Shown: positions 18,162 to 27,893, counted from the first letter of the stretch. The stretch: 64,000 nucleotides of DNA from Deltaproteobacteria bacterium (GCA_030694465.1 JAUXYJ010000068.1:185689-249688); one strand, 5' to 3'. Notes: generated by a model from the letters alone, not told the origin. Translations and numbers: made by a program.

Positions 18162-19091
18162 CTAGATTTCGAAATCGATCATCCGGTCGTCGACGCCGCC
18201 ACGGACCGCAAGCTCAGGAGATTTCATCGCGACACGCGCCCCTGGGGGGACACTTCGCGTGACAAATACCGAGCCGCCCACGACAGCACCCTCCCCGATG
18301 ACCGTCTCGCCACCGAGCACGGTCGCGTTGGCATAAATCGTCACGCCATCTTGCACCGTGGGGTGCCTCTGCGTGCCGCGAATGGCTCGGCCGTGGCTGT
18401 CTTTGCGGATCGAGAGCGCGCCCAACGTGACGCCTTGGTAGAGCTTGACGTGCGCACCGAGCCGAGAGGTCTCGCCCACAACGATCCCCGTCGCGTGGTC
18501 GACAAAGAAGCTCTCACCAATGCTCGCGCCGGGGTGAATGTCCGCGCCGGTTTGCGTGTGCGCCCACTCGGACATGATCCTCGGCATCATCGGAACCTCG
18601 AGCAAAAACAGCTCATGTGCGATGCGATAGACCGTGACCGCGAGCAGCCCAGGATAGGCCAAAATGACCTCGTCCATGCTCCCTGCGGCGGGGTCACCGT
18701 CGAAGGCAGCGCGGATATCTCTGAGCAATTTCTCACGCAAAATGGGGAGCCCATCCAGCACTGCGTCCGCGCGGCGCGAGGCCTCGTTTGCGCAGCCCTC
18801 CATGCAGCCGCCGACGTCTTCTTTGGCAAAACAGAGGCAGAGTTCGATCTGTTTTGCCAAGACGCCACGCAGCTCACTGAGCACCACGCCGACGTGGTAG
18901 CCGACGTTAGCGTCTGTGATGTCTTGGCGGCCAAAATAGCCCGGATACAAGAGCTCTAAGAACATCCGTGTGCAGCGGATAATCTCGTCGCGGGAGGGCA
19001 AGAACCTGCGATTGATCCGATGCCCACGCGGGTCGCTGCGGTAGCTCGCAAGCAGCGCGTCGACCTGCGCAGACAACGGCCGATCACTCAC
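18162..19091 (-). CDS. epsC: Serine O-acetyltransferase
   Basis: Transfers acetyl from acetyl-CoA to serine, giving O-acetylserine for cysteine synthesis. 309 residues: an N-terminal helical part of about 170 residues (including SMDEVILAYPG) and a C-terminal left-handed hexapeptide-repeat domain (GADIHPGASIG, FVDHATGIVVGET, VKLYQGVTLGALS, PTVQDGVTIYANATVLGG). The long N-terminal part fits the EpsC-type rather than the E. coli CysE type. It overlaps the upstream cysK by four bases (ATGA), so the two are translationally coupled. Confidence 0.93.
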   Translation of the reverse strand: MSDRPLSAQVDALLASYRSDPRGHRINRRFLPSRDEIIRCTRMFLELLYPGYFGRQDITDANVGYHVGVVLSELRGVLAKQIELCLCFAKEDVGGCMEGCANEASRRADAVLDGLPILREKLLRDIRAAFDGDPAAGSMDEVILAYPGLLAVTVYRIAHELFLLEVPMMPRIMSEWAHTQTGADIHPGASIGESFFVDHATGIVVGETSRLGAHVKLYQGVTLGALSIRKDSHGRAIRGTQRHPTVQDGVTIYANATVLGGETVIGEGAVVGGSVFVTRSVPPGARVAMKSPELAVRGGVDDRMIDFEI

Positions 19092-20083
19092 GCGCCCACC
19101 TGCACGGCCTGCATCGCCTCGACCTCGGCAAACATCCCCTCGAACAGCGCGCCCGAGAGATAGCGCTCGCCGGCGTCCGGAAGGACCACGACGATTGTTT
19201 TTCCTGCAAATGCAGGGTCAAACGCGAGCCTGAGCGCCGCCGTCATGGCCGCTCCGCAAGAGATCCCGCAGAGCATGCCCTCTTCGCGTGCAAGCCGCTG
19301 CGCCATCGCAATGGCCTCGTCGTTGGTCACCTGCTCGACGCGGTCAACGAGCGTGAGATCAAGGTTCTTGGGGACAAATCCCGCGCCAATTCCCTGGATC
19401 TTGTGCGGACCGGGGACAAGACTCTGGCCCGCGCGCGCCTGGGTAATCACAGGGCTGTGCGAAGGCTCGACGCCCACGGACATGATCGCGAGGCCCTTGG
19501 TGTTTTTAAGATAACGCGACACTCCGGTGATCGTTCCGCCGGTGCCGACGCCGCTCACAAACACGTCGAGCTTGCCGTCTGTGTCATCGAAGATCTCGGG
19601 CCCGGTCGTGGTCTCGTGAATCGCCGGGTTCGCAGGATTCTCAAACTGGCGCATGAGAACGTACTTCTCGGGCTGCGTCGCTGCGAGCTCTTCGGCCTTC
19701 GCGATCGCGCCCTTCATGCCCATCGAGCCTGGCGTGAGCAGCAGCTTCGCGCCGAGCGCCACCAGCACCTTGCGGCGCTCCATAGACATCGTCTCGGGCA
19801 TCGTCAGGACGCACTCGTAGCCACGCGACGCGGCAGCGAATGCGAGCGCGATCCCAGTGTTTCCGCTCGTGGCCTCGAGGATGGTCTTGCCCTTGGTCAG
19901 CTGGCCAGACTTCTCAGCGTCCCACACCATCGCGGCGCCGATGCGGCACTTCACCGAGTATGCGGGGTTGCGTCCCTCGATCTTGGCGAGCACGGTCGCG
20001 TGCGCGCCTTGCGTCAAGCGATTGACCCGAACGAGCGGGGTGTGGCCGATGGACTGAGTGTTGTCGTCGTAGATTTTTGCCAT
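19088..20083 (-). CDS. cysK: Cysteine synthase A (O-acetylserine sulfhydrylase)
   Basis: PLP enzyme making cysteine from O-acetylserine and sulfide, 331 residues. The PLP lysine is in NPAYSVKCR; the substrate loop is TSGNTGIA; the phosphate-binding loop is GVGTGGTITG; CGISCGA lies near the end. The start at ATG 20083 (MAKIYDDN) is typical; an in-frame extension upstream has no similarity to the family. It forms an operon with epsC, which probably binds it as the cysteine synthase complex. The gene is divergent from the DUF523 gene, with 143 bp between them. Confidence 0.95.
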   Translation of the reverse strand: MAKIYDDNTQSIGHTPLVRVNRLTQGAHATVLAKIEGRNPAYSVKCRIGAAMVWDAEKSGQLTKGKTILEATSGNTGIALAFAAASRGYECVLTMPETMSMERRKVLVALGAKLLLTPGSMGMKGAIAKAEELAATQPEKYVLMRQFENPANPAIHETTTGPEIFDDTDGKLDVFVSGVGTGGTITGVSRYLKNTKGLAIMSVGVEPSHSPVITQARAGQSLVPGPHKIQGIGAGFVPKNLDLTLVDRVEQVTNDEAIAMAQRLAREEGMLCGISCGAAMTAALRLAFDPAFAGKTIVVVLPDAGERYLSGALFEGMFAEVEAMQAVQVGA

Positions 20084-20226
20084 GAAATCGGGGGTCTCCT
20101 GTTGAACTCTCACACGCCCAGGCACCACCATGGGTCCGTGCCAAGCGTGCAGAACGCGACCGGTCTCATACCGCAGAACACGGCGCGCCGCTTCAACGAC
20201 CACAGACCCTAGCGAGCAAAAAAGCC

Positions 20227-20850
20227 ATGACTGCAACGACCCTGGACTGGGACCGCGTGGCCTCAGCGACCCGCGAAGAGCCACTCCGCGTGCTCACCAG
20301 CGCGTGTCTCGTGGGACGAAACACTGGGTGGGAAGGGACAGCGTATACCCACGCGCTCGCGGTGCTCCTCACGCGGGTGCCCAACGTACGGGTCGTGTCG
20401 TTCTGCCCCGAAGACTTTGTCCTGACAACCCCACGCGCGCTCACCTTCTTGCACGGCGGCGACGGCAGAGATGTGCTCGCGGGACGGGCCAAAATCTTAG
20501 ACACCGACCAGCGCGATCACACCCAAGCGCTCACTCGCGGTGCCCACGCGATGCTCGCCGTCGCAAAGAGAGAGCGCATCGAGCTCGCAGTGCTCACAGA
20601 CATCAGTGACTCGTGCGGGACCTCGGTGACCTACCGCGGCGACCCGACCCAAGACAAACAATTCCAAGCAGGCCCAGGGGTCGCGGCCGCTTTGCTGTTG
20701 GCCAATGGATTTGCAGTGATTTCAGAGCGTGACGCTCGCACTTTGCATCAGCTACTTCATGCACTCGACGACCAACACGTGGTCGATCCATCGGCCCTCG
20801 ATGCGACCGAGCAAGCATGGTATCGAGAGTACTTTCGCGTGCTCCCATAG
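20227..20850 (+). CDS. DUF523-family protein (thiouracil desulfurase-like)
   Basis: 207 residues. The family pattern is seen: RVLTSACLVG at the start, FCPED in the middle, and DISDSCG followed by the conserved end of the domain. The conserved cysteines (about Cys27, Cys60 and Cys139) are those that hold an Fe-S cluster in the characterised 2-thiouracil desulfurase relatives. A further 35 residues follow the domain. It is divergent from cysK-epsC, which suggests a role in sulfur handling, but this is inference from position. Confidence 0.82.
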   Translation: MTATTLDWDRVASATREEPLRVLTSACLVGRNTGWEGTAYTHALAVLLTRVPNVRVVSFCPEDFVLTTPRALTFLHGGDGRDVLAGRAKILDTDQRDHTQALTRGAHAMLAVAKRERIELAVLTDISDSCGTSVTYRGDPTQDKQFQAGPGVAAALLLANGFAVISERDARTLHQLLHALDDQHVVDPSALDATEQAWYREYFRVLP

Positions 20851-20981
20851 GGTCATCCGGCGACGTCGCCGGGTGCACGCCGAGATGCCCTGGACACTCC
20901 GCGAGCGCACTCAAGGGACGCGCTCGGTTCTGTCACGAATTTCGAGGTCAGGCACAACATGGTGCATAGCTCGTCGCTGCC

Positions 20982-21995
20982 ATGAGCAGCCACACCCCTG
21001 ACCTCCCCGTGGTCGAAGTCGTCGAGATCGAGCGCATCCGTATCCCTGTCACGCGGTTGAGATCGCTCGGCGAGCTCGATGCTATGCGCGAGTCCATCGC
21101 GACCATCGGCCTCATGCAGCCCATCACGGTAGACACGACCTACACCCTGGTGAGCGGCCGACATCGGCTCGAGGCCTGCCGCCAGCTCGGCTGGTCTCAC
21201 ATCCCTGCCCTCATTCGTGAGGTCGTAGGCCCCATGGCGCGGCTCGCCGAAGTCGACGAAAACCTCTGCCGTCGTGAGCTCTCGGTGCTCGAGCGGGCAG
21301 AGCACATCGCCGTGCGAAAACGCTTGTGGATCGAGCTCAACCCAGCGCCCCTCAAGGGCGCACCCAAGACGCGAAAGACCTCGGGCGAAGACGCTAGCCC
21401 CGACGTGGACGCGGCGGTCTTTCGGCGCGTCGAGCCCCAGCTCAGCGCGTTTGTGGGCGACACCGCGCTGAGGACCGGCCGCGCGAAGGCAGCCGTGCGT
21501 GAAGACCTCAAGATCGGCGGACTGCCAGAAGATGTCCGCGATTCGTTGCGCGACACCATGCTGGTCGACAACAAACGCGAGCTGTTAGCCCTCACGCGAA
21601 TGAGCGACGACGAGCAGCGCGAAGCCGTCGAGAAGGTCAAGAGCGGCGAGAGCAAGTCGGTGCGCAAGCCCAAGAAAAAAGCCGAACCCGCGCTGGATGA
21701 GCCCGTGATGACCGCGGACGACGACGAGCTCGTTTCGACTGCGCCCAAGGGCAAAGACGGCTTTGAAGCGTGGTCCGTGCCTTCGCGAAGCGACACAGAC
21801 CGCACCCGAGACGAGATCCACGACGCGGTCAAAAACGCGCTCAAATTCATGGAGCGCGCGCGCTCTCTGTGGCCTGACGAAGAAGGCAGCGACGAAGGGC
21901 AAGCGAAGCTCCATGTCGCGCACGAGGCCGTCGAGGCGCTCGAGCAATGGCTCGGCGAACGCAAGGTCGCGTTGCCCTGGGCCGAGAGCGCCTGA
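20982..21995 (+). CDS. ParB/Spo0J-like nuclease-domain protein
   Basis: 337 residues. The N-terminal ParB-like domain is clear: 'IPVTRLRSLGELDAMRESI' then 'GLMQPITV', 'LVSGRHRLEACRQLG' (the arginine-rich box) and 'ENLCRRELSVLERAEHI'. The middle has a helix-turn-helix-like region, and the C-terminal 120 residues are charged and Lys/Glu-rich. No parA is adjacent, so it is not an evident chromosome-partition operon; this group often acts as a DNA-binding regulator or CTP-dependent clamp. Confidence 0.82.
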   Translation: MSSHTPDLPVVEVVEIERIRIPVTRLRSLGELDAMRESIATIGLMQPITVDTTYTLVSGRHRLEACRQLGWSHIPALIREVVGPMARLAEVDENLCRRELSVLERAEHIAVRKRLWIELNPAPLKGAPKTRKTSGEDASPDVDAAVFRRVEPQLSAFVGDTALRTGRAKAAVREDLKIGGLPEDVRDSLRDTMLVDNKRELLALTRMSDDEQREAVEKVKSGESKSVRKPKKKAEPALDEPVMTADDDELVSTAPKGKDGFEAWSVPSRSDTDRTRDEIHDAVKNALKFMERARSLWPDEEGSDEGQAKLHVAHEAVEALEQWLGERKVALPWAESA

Positions 21996-22007
21996 GGGCT
22001 CAAACGG

Positions 22008-22457
22008 TCAGCGATTTTGCACGCAAGCGACTCTCCAAGCGCTCGCGATTCGCACCAACGTGATTCGCCCAGAGAGCGAGACCGAGCTCATCCGGACCGA
22101 GCGCATCCGCACCCGAGCCCCCAGAATCGACACGTTGGCGTCACGTGCTCGCACTGCGCCTTGCAGCCCATAGCGCACGACGGTCTCGGTCGCGCTTGCC
22201 CGCTCGACGTGGACATTGAGCGAGCGAATTTGCACAGGAATCCCTAGTACCCGCACTGCATCAACACGCGAGACGGGCCCCTCCGAGCACCTCGATTCGG
22301 TCCAGCGCGCGATGCCCGCGCGGTCCTGGGCTGCGCCCGCGCGGAGATACGCAACGACCACGGATTCGGGCGTGTGTGACTGTGCGAGCAATTTTGCAGG
22401 CAATGCGAACATCATCGTGGCGAGCACGAGCGAGAACATCCGGCGCATCAAGGGCAT
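22008..22457 (-). CDS. Exported protein of unknown function
   Basis: 149 residues beginning MPLMRRMFSLVL with a signal peptide that ends near AKLLAQS. The mature part starts 'TPESVVVAYLRAGAAQDRAGIARWT', which resembles NTF2/SnoaL-like or DUF4878 small folds, followed by beta strands. No catalytic motif is seen. ATG 22457 is chosen because it places the signal peptide correctly. It converges with the ParB-like gene (12 bp gap) and diverges from the next gene. Confidence 0.65.
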   Translation of the reverse strand: MPLMRRMFSLVLATMMFALPAKLLAQSHTPESVVVAYLRAGAAQDRAGIARWTESRCSEGPVSRVDAVRVLGIPVQIRSLNVHVERASATETVVRYGLQGAVRARDANVSILGARVRMRSVRMSSVSLSGRITLVRIASAWRVACVQNR

Positions 22458-22510
22458 GACTGGGTGATAGCACTCGCGCGAAATCTGCTGGCAGACGCGA
22501 AGGATGCTAA

Positions 22511-23434
22511 GTGTCTGGCGTGTCAATCGGTGTGCGAATTCAGTGGGCAGCGCGACCAGTCCTCGTCAGCGCAGCGCTCTTTGCGTTGCTCTCTGCGCGA
22601 TCGGGCGGCGCACAATCGCGCCCTGACACTCGCGAAAGCGTCGAGCCACCCAACGCGACGATGCTCCGGGTGGCCGGGGGGACGTTTCAAATGGGGGCGC
22701 GCGGCGAGGGCGAAGGAGACGAGCGCCCCATGCACGCGGTGACGCTTGAGGCGTTCGACTTGGATGAGACCGAGGTGACCAACGAGGACTACGCGCGTTG
22801 CGTACGGGCGCGAGTCTGTACGGCCCCGGATCCGCGCAGCGCGACGCTTAATCACTACGGAAACGACCAGCGCTTTCGCAGGCCACGGCAGCCCGTTTCG
22901 AGCATTGACCAGGGTCAAGCCCGACGCTATTGCCACTGGGTCGGGCGACGCTTGCCGACCGAAGCCGAGTTTGAGCGAGCGGCCCGAGGCGACGATGGCC
23001 GACGTTTTCCATGGGGCAATGACCGGCCGACGCGCGAGCATGCAGTCTTTTCGCAGGGCGTGACCGAGGATGTCGCCACACACCCGCTCGGTCGTGGTCC
23101 CTATGGACACCACGACCTGACGGGCAACGTGTGGGAATGGTCTTCGGATCGCTATGACCCGTTTGCCTACCGACGGCCCACCGCGAGCAGCGGAAGGCCC
23201 GGCAGTTGCCCTGAGATTTTGCAAGCGCAAGACCAACTACGTCGTGACCGGGTCCAGAGATTTACCGGGAGCAATCCCATCCCTACGACCTGCGAATTTG
23301 TCCTCCGCGGCGGCGCCTTCAACTACGACGCGCATGGGCTACGGAGTAGCAATCGAGTCCATCATCCGGGCAATTTTCGGCTCGTGATGTCGGGCTTTCG
23401 TTGCGCCCGCAGCGTGCCCTCGGCATCCCCCTGA
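22511..23434 (+). CDS. SUMF1/formylglycine-generating-enzyme-like protein, likely non-catalytic
   Basis: 307 residues with an export signal ending near GAQS. The FGE-sulfatase fold is evident: 'MLRVAGGTFQMGA', 'FDLDETEVTNEDYARC', 'RRLPTEAEFERAARG', 'PFAYRRP', 'LTGNVWEWSSDRY', 'RGGAF', 'GFRCARS'. The two catalytic cysteines that normally follow RGG(S/A)F are absent (the segment reads NYDAHGLRSS), so oxidation of a sulfatase Cys is not expected. Such non-catalytic relatives are common in myxobacteria as secreted or kinase-fused sensors. Confidence 0.85.
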   Translation: MSGVSIGVRIQWAARPVLVSAALFALLSARSGGAQSRPDTRESVEPPNATMLRVAGGTFQMGARGEGEGDERPMHAVTLEAFDLDETEVTNEDYARCVRARVCTAPDPRSATLNHYGNDQRFRRPRQPVSSIDQGQARRYCHWVGRRLPTEAEFERAARGDDGRRFPWGNDRPTREHAVFSQGVTEDVATHPLGRGPYGHHDLTGNVWEWSSDRYDPFAYRRPTASSGRPGSCPEILQAQDQLRRDRVQRFTGSNPIPTTCEFVLRGGAFNYDAHGLRSSNRVHHPGNFRLVMSGFRCARSVPSASP

Positions 23435-23573
23435 GTGCGTTCGCGATTCGCGAGGGTATCGATGCGTGGACAGAGCGTACGATCGCTCATTGGGAGCCCC
23501 GGTGACGCCCACAAAGCGTCCCCACCACACGACGGCAGCCCCAACGGCTTCTCCATTACAAAGGTCTGAGAAA

Positions 23574-24614
23574 ATGCAGCTCAAGATTGGCCCACGATGG
23601 CCTCATGCGTTCGCCACGTTGGCCATCACAGCGCTGGCTCTCTCGGGCTGCGCGAGGCGCGCGCAGTTGGACGTCTTGCGCCCGGCGATGCTCAACGCGG
23701 CGGCTCACGGTTACAGCTACGAGGTGCGCAACTTCGACGGCAATCCCAGCGCGACATCCGAGGTCATCGCGACACTCCGCACGGCGATTTCAACGAGCCT
23801 AAACCCAGCGATTGTCCTCGTGAATCAGCAAGGCGGGCTGGTGATCGAGGGCGGCGTCGGCGAGTATTTTTACACCGAACAAGAGAGCCGTGACAACGCG
23901 ACCTGCTCGCACCAAGAGGGCTCGGGCAGCTCGCGGAGGACCGTGCAGCACGCGTGCACACGGATCGTGCGTGTGGGGCGAGCGAGCGCACGAGTCGATT
24001 TTCGTGTGACCGCGACCTCGTCCAACCAAGTGGTCTACGCACGCTCGTTTGCAAACACCGCCGAACGTCGCGCGACGTGGCAGGTAGGCCCTTACCCTGC
24101 CGACAACACGGTCCCTGTCGCGATTGACCCCAACCGCGTCTTGTCCGAGGCGCTGCAGGGCGCGGTGCAGCCGTTTATGCACGTGATTCTCCCCTGGCGC
24201 GACTCGATCGAGCTTGAGTTCGAGGGCTGTGGAGGCGACGCGCGATGCAACCAGGGCTTCGAAGCCGTACAAGCTCGCGATCTCGTGTCCGCCGAGCGCC
24301 TGTTCTCGGCGGTCGTTGGCTCCACACCCCCGAGCAACGCCGGAGAGATTGAGCGCGTCTCGGATGCGCTCTACAACCGAGCACAGGTCAGGATGCTCCA
24401 GGGCGTGTACGGTGGAGCGTTTGTGGACCTACAGCAAGCGCTGCAACTTCGCCCTACGAGAGAACAGTGGCGAACGCGATATTCTCAGCTCGAACAGCTC
24501 GCACAAGACCAGGCCGCGCTGCGAGCGCAGCATGGTCTAGAGAGTGACGACACGCCGCCAACGAGTGAGGTGCCGCCTCCCGTCAACGCGCCGACACCAT
24601 CGCCAACGCAATGA
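23574..24614 (+). CDS. Lipoprotein with C-terminal TPR-like region
   Basis: 346 residues. ATG 23574 gives a signal ending in LALSGCAR (lipobox). The first 200 residues are a beta-rich domain with two closely spaced Cys (CSHQEG, then HACTR). The next part contains 'GCGGDARC', then helices of TPR type ('VQARDLVSAERLF', 'ALYNRAQVRMLQGVYGGAFVDLQQALQL'). The tail is Pro/Thr-rich. The function is unknown; it lies directly before a sigma54 activator gene. Confidence 0.72.
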   Translation: MQLKIGPRWPHAFATLAITALALSGCARRAQLDVLRPAMLNAAAHGYSYEVRNFDGNPSATSEVIATLRTAISTSLNPAIVLVNQQGGLVIEGGVGEYFYTEQESRDNATCSHQEGSGSSRRTVQHACTRIVRVGRASARVDFRVTATSSNQVVYARSFANTAERRATWQVGPYPADNTVPVAIDPNRVLSEALQGAVQPFMHVILPWRDSIELEFEGCGGDARCNQGFEAVQARDLVSAERLFSAVVGSTPPSNAGEIERVSDALYNRAQVRMLQGVYGGAFVDLQQALQLRPTREQWRTRYSQLEQLAQDQAALRAQHGLESDDTPPTSEVPPPVNAPTPSPTQ

Positions 24615-24656
24615 CACTGCCACCCCGCTTTGCTGCTGACATCAGCGGCCGAGATC

Positions 24657-26093
24657 ATGGAAATTCCCTGTATCAAGATTGCTCACTCACACAGAGTGCA
24701 ATACTCTGCCAACGCATATATGGCGGATCGGCGGGAGGGAACAAACAGCGCGCACAGAGTCCCGATCGTCCTCGCGGTCGGGCTAGACGACGACGTCCTG
24801 CGCCTGCTTTCGCTGGGCCTCCAAGAGCAATCAGTCGCGTTAATCGTCGCCGATGATCTCGCGACGGCTCGACAGCGGATCACCGATCGCCAGCCCATGC
24901 TCGTACTGTGCAGTGCGGACTCTGTGGCGAGCGAGCTGCAAGCCACCGTCGACGCGATGGGATCTCGGTTGCTCAAGACCCACCCTGTCGCGAACGCCGA
25001 ATGGGTGGCGCTGATCATCGATCGGCTGCTTGATTCGACTGCACGCATCCCGACCAAAGCGGGCAGCGCCTTTCGATCCACGCACGCCCAATGGATCATC
25101 GGCGACTCGCCTGCGATCGAGCAAATGCTGTCGACAATGCAGCGGATCGCGCTGGCCGACTGTCCGGTCCTTGTGATCGGCGAGACGGGGACTGGCAAAG
25201 AGCTCGTCGCAAAAGCCCTGCACCATGGCAGCGAGCGCCGAGGTCGATTCGTCGCGCTCAACTGCGCAGCGATCCCCTCTGAGATGATCGAAGCTGAGCT
25301 GTTTGGCTCGACCAAAGGTGCCTACACTGGAGCCGAAACGGCGCGCGATGGCTATTTTGTAGCAGCCCACAACGGCACGCTCTTGCTCGATGAAATCGGC
25401 GAGCTCTCGCTGGGACTGCAGTCCAAGTTGTTGCGTGTATTGCAAGAGCGCGAGGTCACTCCGGTGGGCTCCAACCGCCCTCAAAGAATTGACACCCGGG
25501 TGATCGCGGCTACTCACCGCAATCTCTCGGCGATGGTGACCGAGGGGACCTTTCGTCGTGACCTATTTCATCGGCTGGATGTTGTTCGTGTGAAGGTTCC
25601 CCCGCTGCGAGAGCGAAGCGAAGACGTCCCGCTCATCGTCGCGGCCTACCTAGAGCGCGAGGCGAGCCGTCTGGGAAGGCCCGTACGCCAGCTGAGCGTA
25701 GACGCGCTTCAGTTCTTAAAGCGGCAACCCTGGGCCGGAAACGTGCGCGAGCTCTTGACCACGGTCGAGCGCGGTCTGCTGATGCGCCCAGAAGGCGTCC
25801 TGCTCCCCGAGGACTTCAGTCGCTACACCGAGCTCCCAGGGCCAGCGCGTGAGACGCTGCGACCACTGCCGAGCTCCGACGAGGCTCCGACCCTGATGGG
25901 AGATGCCCCAGTGCTCCCTCCCTACGGACTCGATCTCCGCCAATACCTCGAGAACGTCGAACGACAACTCATTGATCGAGCTCTTGCCGAATGCAACGGC
26001 AACAAGAACAAAGCGGCCGCTCTGTTGGGGATCAAGCGAACAACGCTTGTAGAAAAACTAAGAAGGCTCCGCAAAGAACCCGAACCAAGGTAG
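24657..26093 (+). CDS. Sigma54-dependent transcriptional activator (NtrC type)
   Basis: About 478 residues. The N-terminal 110 residues resemble a receiver domain, but without a clear phospho-acceptor Asp. The central AAA+ domain has Walker A (GETGTGKE, about 175), the sigma54-contact loop GAYTGA (about 221), Walker B (LLLDEIGEL) and the R-finger region. The C-terminal 45 residues form a Fis-type helix-turn-helix ('NKNKAAALLGIKRTTLVEKLRRL'). The Tyr in GAYTGA is an accepted variant of GAFTGA. The start is uncertain: ATG 24657 or ATG 24720. A second, similar activator follows 318 bp downstream. Confidence 0.9.
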   Translation: MEIPCIKIAHSHRVQYSANAYMADRREGTNSAHRVPIVLAVGLDDDVLRLLSLGLQEQSVALIVADDLATARQRITDRQPMLVLCSADSVASELQATVDAMGSRLLKTHPVANAEWVALIIDRLLDSTARIPTKAGSAFRSTHAQWIIGDSPAIEQMLSTMQRIALADCPVLVIGETGTGKELVAKALHHGSERRGRFVALNCAAIPSEMIEAELFGSTKGAYTGAETARDGYFVAAHNGTLLLDEIGELSLGLQSKLLRVLQEREVTPVGSNRPQRIDTRVIAATHRNLSAMVTEGTFRRDLFHRLDVVRVKVPPLRERSEDVPLIVAAYLEREASRLGRPVRQLSVDALQFLKRQPWAGNVRELLTTVERGLLMRPEGVLLPEDFSRYTELPGPARETLRPLPSSDEAPTLMGDAPVLPPYGLDLRQYLENVERQLIDRALAECNGNKNKAAALLGIKRTTLVEKLRRLRKEPEPR

Positions 26094-26411
26094 CTTGTAC
26101 GGAATGCGCCGCTGATTCGCGCAGTCAACAGTGTCGAAACTTTGACACTACGCTCCAATTGACGATCCAAGTGTCAACGGATTGGCACGGCGATACGACC
26201 CCGACCGCTGAACTGACCCGGTGATAAGCCAATCAAGTGGCTTTGCGACGTGCTCAACGGCGACCCTCGCGCAAATTTCAGGGCCATTTCTCGGCATGTT
26301 TTGTGCTGAGTGACTTTCCAGGCTCGCGTATTGGACGAGACATCAGGGTCCCAGACAGCACGCGTGTGTGACCACGGCAGACCGTTCGCGGCCTTCCGTG
26401 AGGGGAAATTC
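26094..26411. promoter_or_regulatory. Regulatory gap between the two sigma54 activators
   Basis: 318 bp without a gene. It contains a dyad AGTGTC-N8-GACACT at 26130-26149 and a further GTGTCAA half-site at 26171-26177. A partial -24/-12-like element (GG at 26293-26294, N10, GC at 26305-26306) lies about 105 bp before the next start. These half-sites (TTGACAC/GTGTCAA type) recur upstream of the EAL gene, which suggests shared control by one or both activators. Confidence 0.4.
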
Positions 26412-27893
26412 ATGCAACCTTTCACCCACAAACGAACTGCTAACAGTCGAAAAATCACCGTCCTTGTGGCAGCCAGTCACAACGTCGCAGTGGACCTTGA
26501 GCGCAGGATGCTCAAGCTCCGTCGGGCAGTCCGCATGATCTCGGACAGCTTCGCCTTCGACCACGCGATCGTTGACGATGAACCTCCGACGTTGATCCTT
26601 GTCGAGACGGGTCCAGAAGCTCCTGCGTTGATCCAACGTGCATGCGATGCGCAGTGTTTGGTCGTGAATGTGGCTCGTCGGATGGCGACCGACAGCGGCG
26701 TCCAACCCAACGCACGATGGCCCCTGGCGATCGCATTGGGCGAGGATCTCGCGCTCAGAATTCGTAGCGGTTCACTCTCAGAGACCGAAGCCCCTACGGG
26801 CTCACTGAGCGGCTCGGCCGACTCGGACACGACGGTCATCGTTGGGCGAGGCTCGAGGCTCTTTGCCGACGACCTCATCGGCGAATCTCCTGCGCTCATT
26901 CGTGTCATGAAAATGGCCGAACGGATCGCTGCGAGTGACGCCAGCGTCCTGCTGTTGGGCGAGACCGGGACGGGCAAAGAGGTCTTTTCGCGCGCCATTC
27001 ATCGAAGCAGCCAGCGGCGTGGGGCCTTCATCGCAGTCAACTGTGCAGCCATCCCGGCTGCGCTCATTGAGTCTGAGCTCTTCGGCCATGTGCGTGGTGC
27101 TTTTACCGGCGCCAGCGCGCAGCGACCGGGGCAGTTCGCGGCCGCCCATCGTGGGACCCTGTTGCTCGACGAAATCGGCGATCTCCCGCTCGCAATGCAG
27201 GCGAAGTTGTTGCGTGTGCTTCAGGAGCACGAGGTGACTCCTGTGGGTAGCGAGCGCAGCGTCCCGGTGGACGTGCGAGTGATTGCGGCGGGCCACGCGG
27301 ACCTGCACGCGATGGTACGCGCTGGGACTTTTCGCGCAGATTTGCTGTACCGATTGGACGTCGCGCGCATCCGAATCCCCGCACTTCGAGAGCGACGCGA
27401 AGACATCCCCCTCCTCGCGAACCACTTTCTCGCCGACGTGCGAAGACGCTACCCGATCGACATTGAGGGGTTCTCTCCGGCAGCCAACCGCTGGATGCAG
27501 TCCTACGCGTGGCCTGGCAACGTTCGCGAGCTTCAATCGGTCGTTGAGCGCGCGGCCGTGCGCCGCTGGACGGGTCCCATTGACGTGTCCGATCTTCACC
27601 TCCACAGCCAGCTCCCGCCCCAGGATTTCGTCGAGGCCGAGAGAGCCTTGCTCAGGAATGTAGTCATCCCCGCACAGGCCCAGGTCCCGAACCTGAGCAC
27701 CCCTTCCAACGGGGCGATCCCAGCGGGAGGGGCCCCACGTGAGAGCCTCCCGGCGACGCTCGAACGACTCGAGCGCTCGATCATCGCCCAAGCACTTGAG
27801 CGCACTGGCGGAAACCGAGTTCGCACGGCCGCTTTACTGCAAATCAAGCGGACGACTCTTATCGAAAAGCTGCACCGTTTCGGCATGTCCTGA
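26412..27893 (+). CDS. Second sigma54-dependent transcriptional activator
   Basis: 493 residues, paralogous to the activator at 24.7 kb. ATG 26412 is preceded by AGGGGAA at 26401-26407, a good ribosome site. The N-terminal 150 residues form a degenerate receiver-like domain without evident phosphorylation site. The AAA+ core has GETGTGKE (about 183), GAFTGA (about 229), LLLDEIGDL and an intact arginine region. The C-terminal Fis-type helix-turn-helix reads 'GNRVRTAALLQIKRTTLIEKL'. Lacking a normal receiver, it may respond by protein contact rather than histidine-kinase phosphorylation. Confidence 0.9.
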   Translation: MQPFTHKRTANSRKITVLVAASHNVAVDLERRMLKLRRAVRMISDSFAFDHAIVDDEPPTLILVETGPEAPALIQRACDAQCLVVNVARRMATDSGVQPNARWPLAIALGEDLALRIRSGSLSETEAPTGSLSGSADSDTTVIVGRGSRLFADDLIGESPALIRVMKMAERIAASDASVLLLGETGTGKEVFSRAIHRSSQRRGAFIAVNCAAIPAALIESELFGHVRGAFTGASAQRPGQFAAAHRGTLLLDEIGDLPLAMQAKLLRVLQEHEVTPVGSERSVPVDVRVIAAGHADLHAMVRAGTFRADLLYRLDVARIRIPALRERREDIPLLANHFLADVRRRYPIDIEGFSPAANRWMQSYAWPGNVRELQSVVERAAVRRWTGPIDVSDLHLHSQLPPQDFVEAERALLRNVVIPAQAQVPNLSTPSNGAIPAGGAPRESLPATLERLERSIIAQALERTGGNRVRTAALLQIKRTTLIEKLHRFGMS

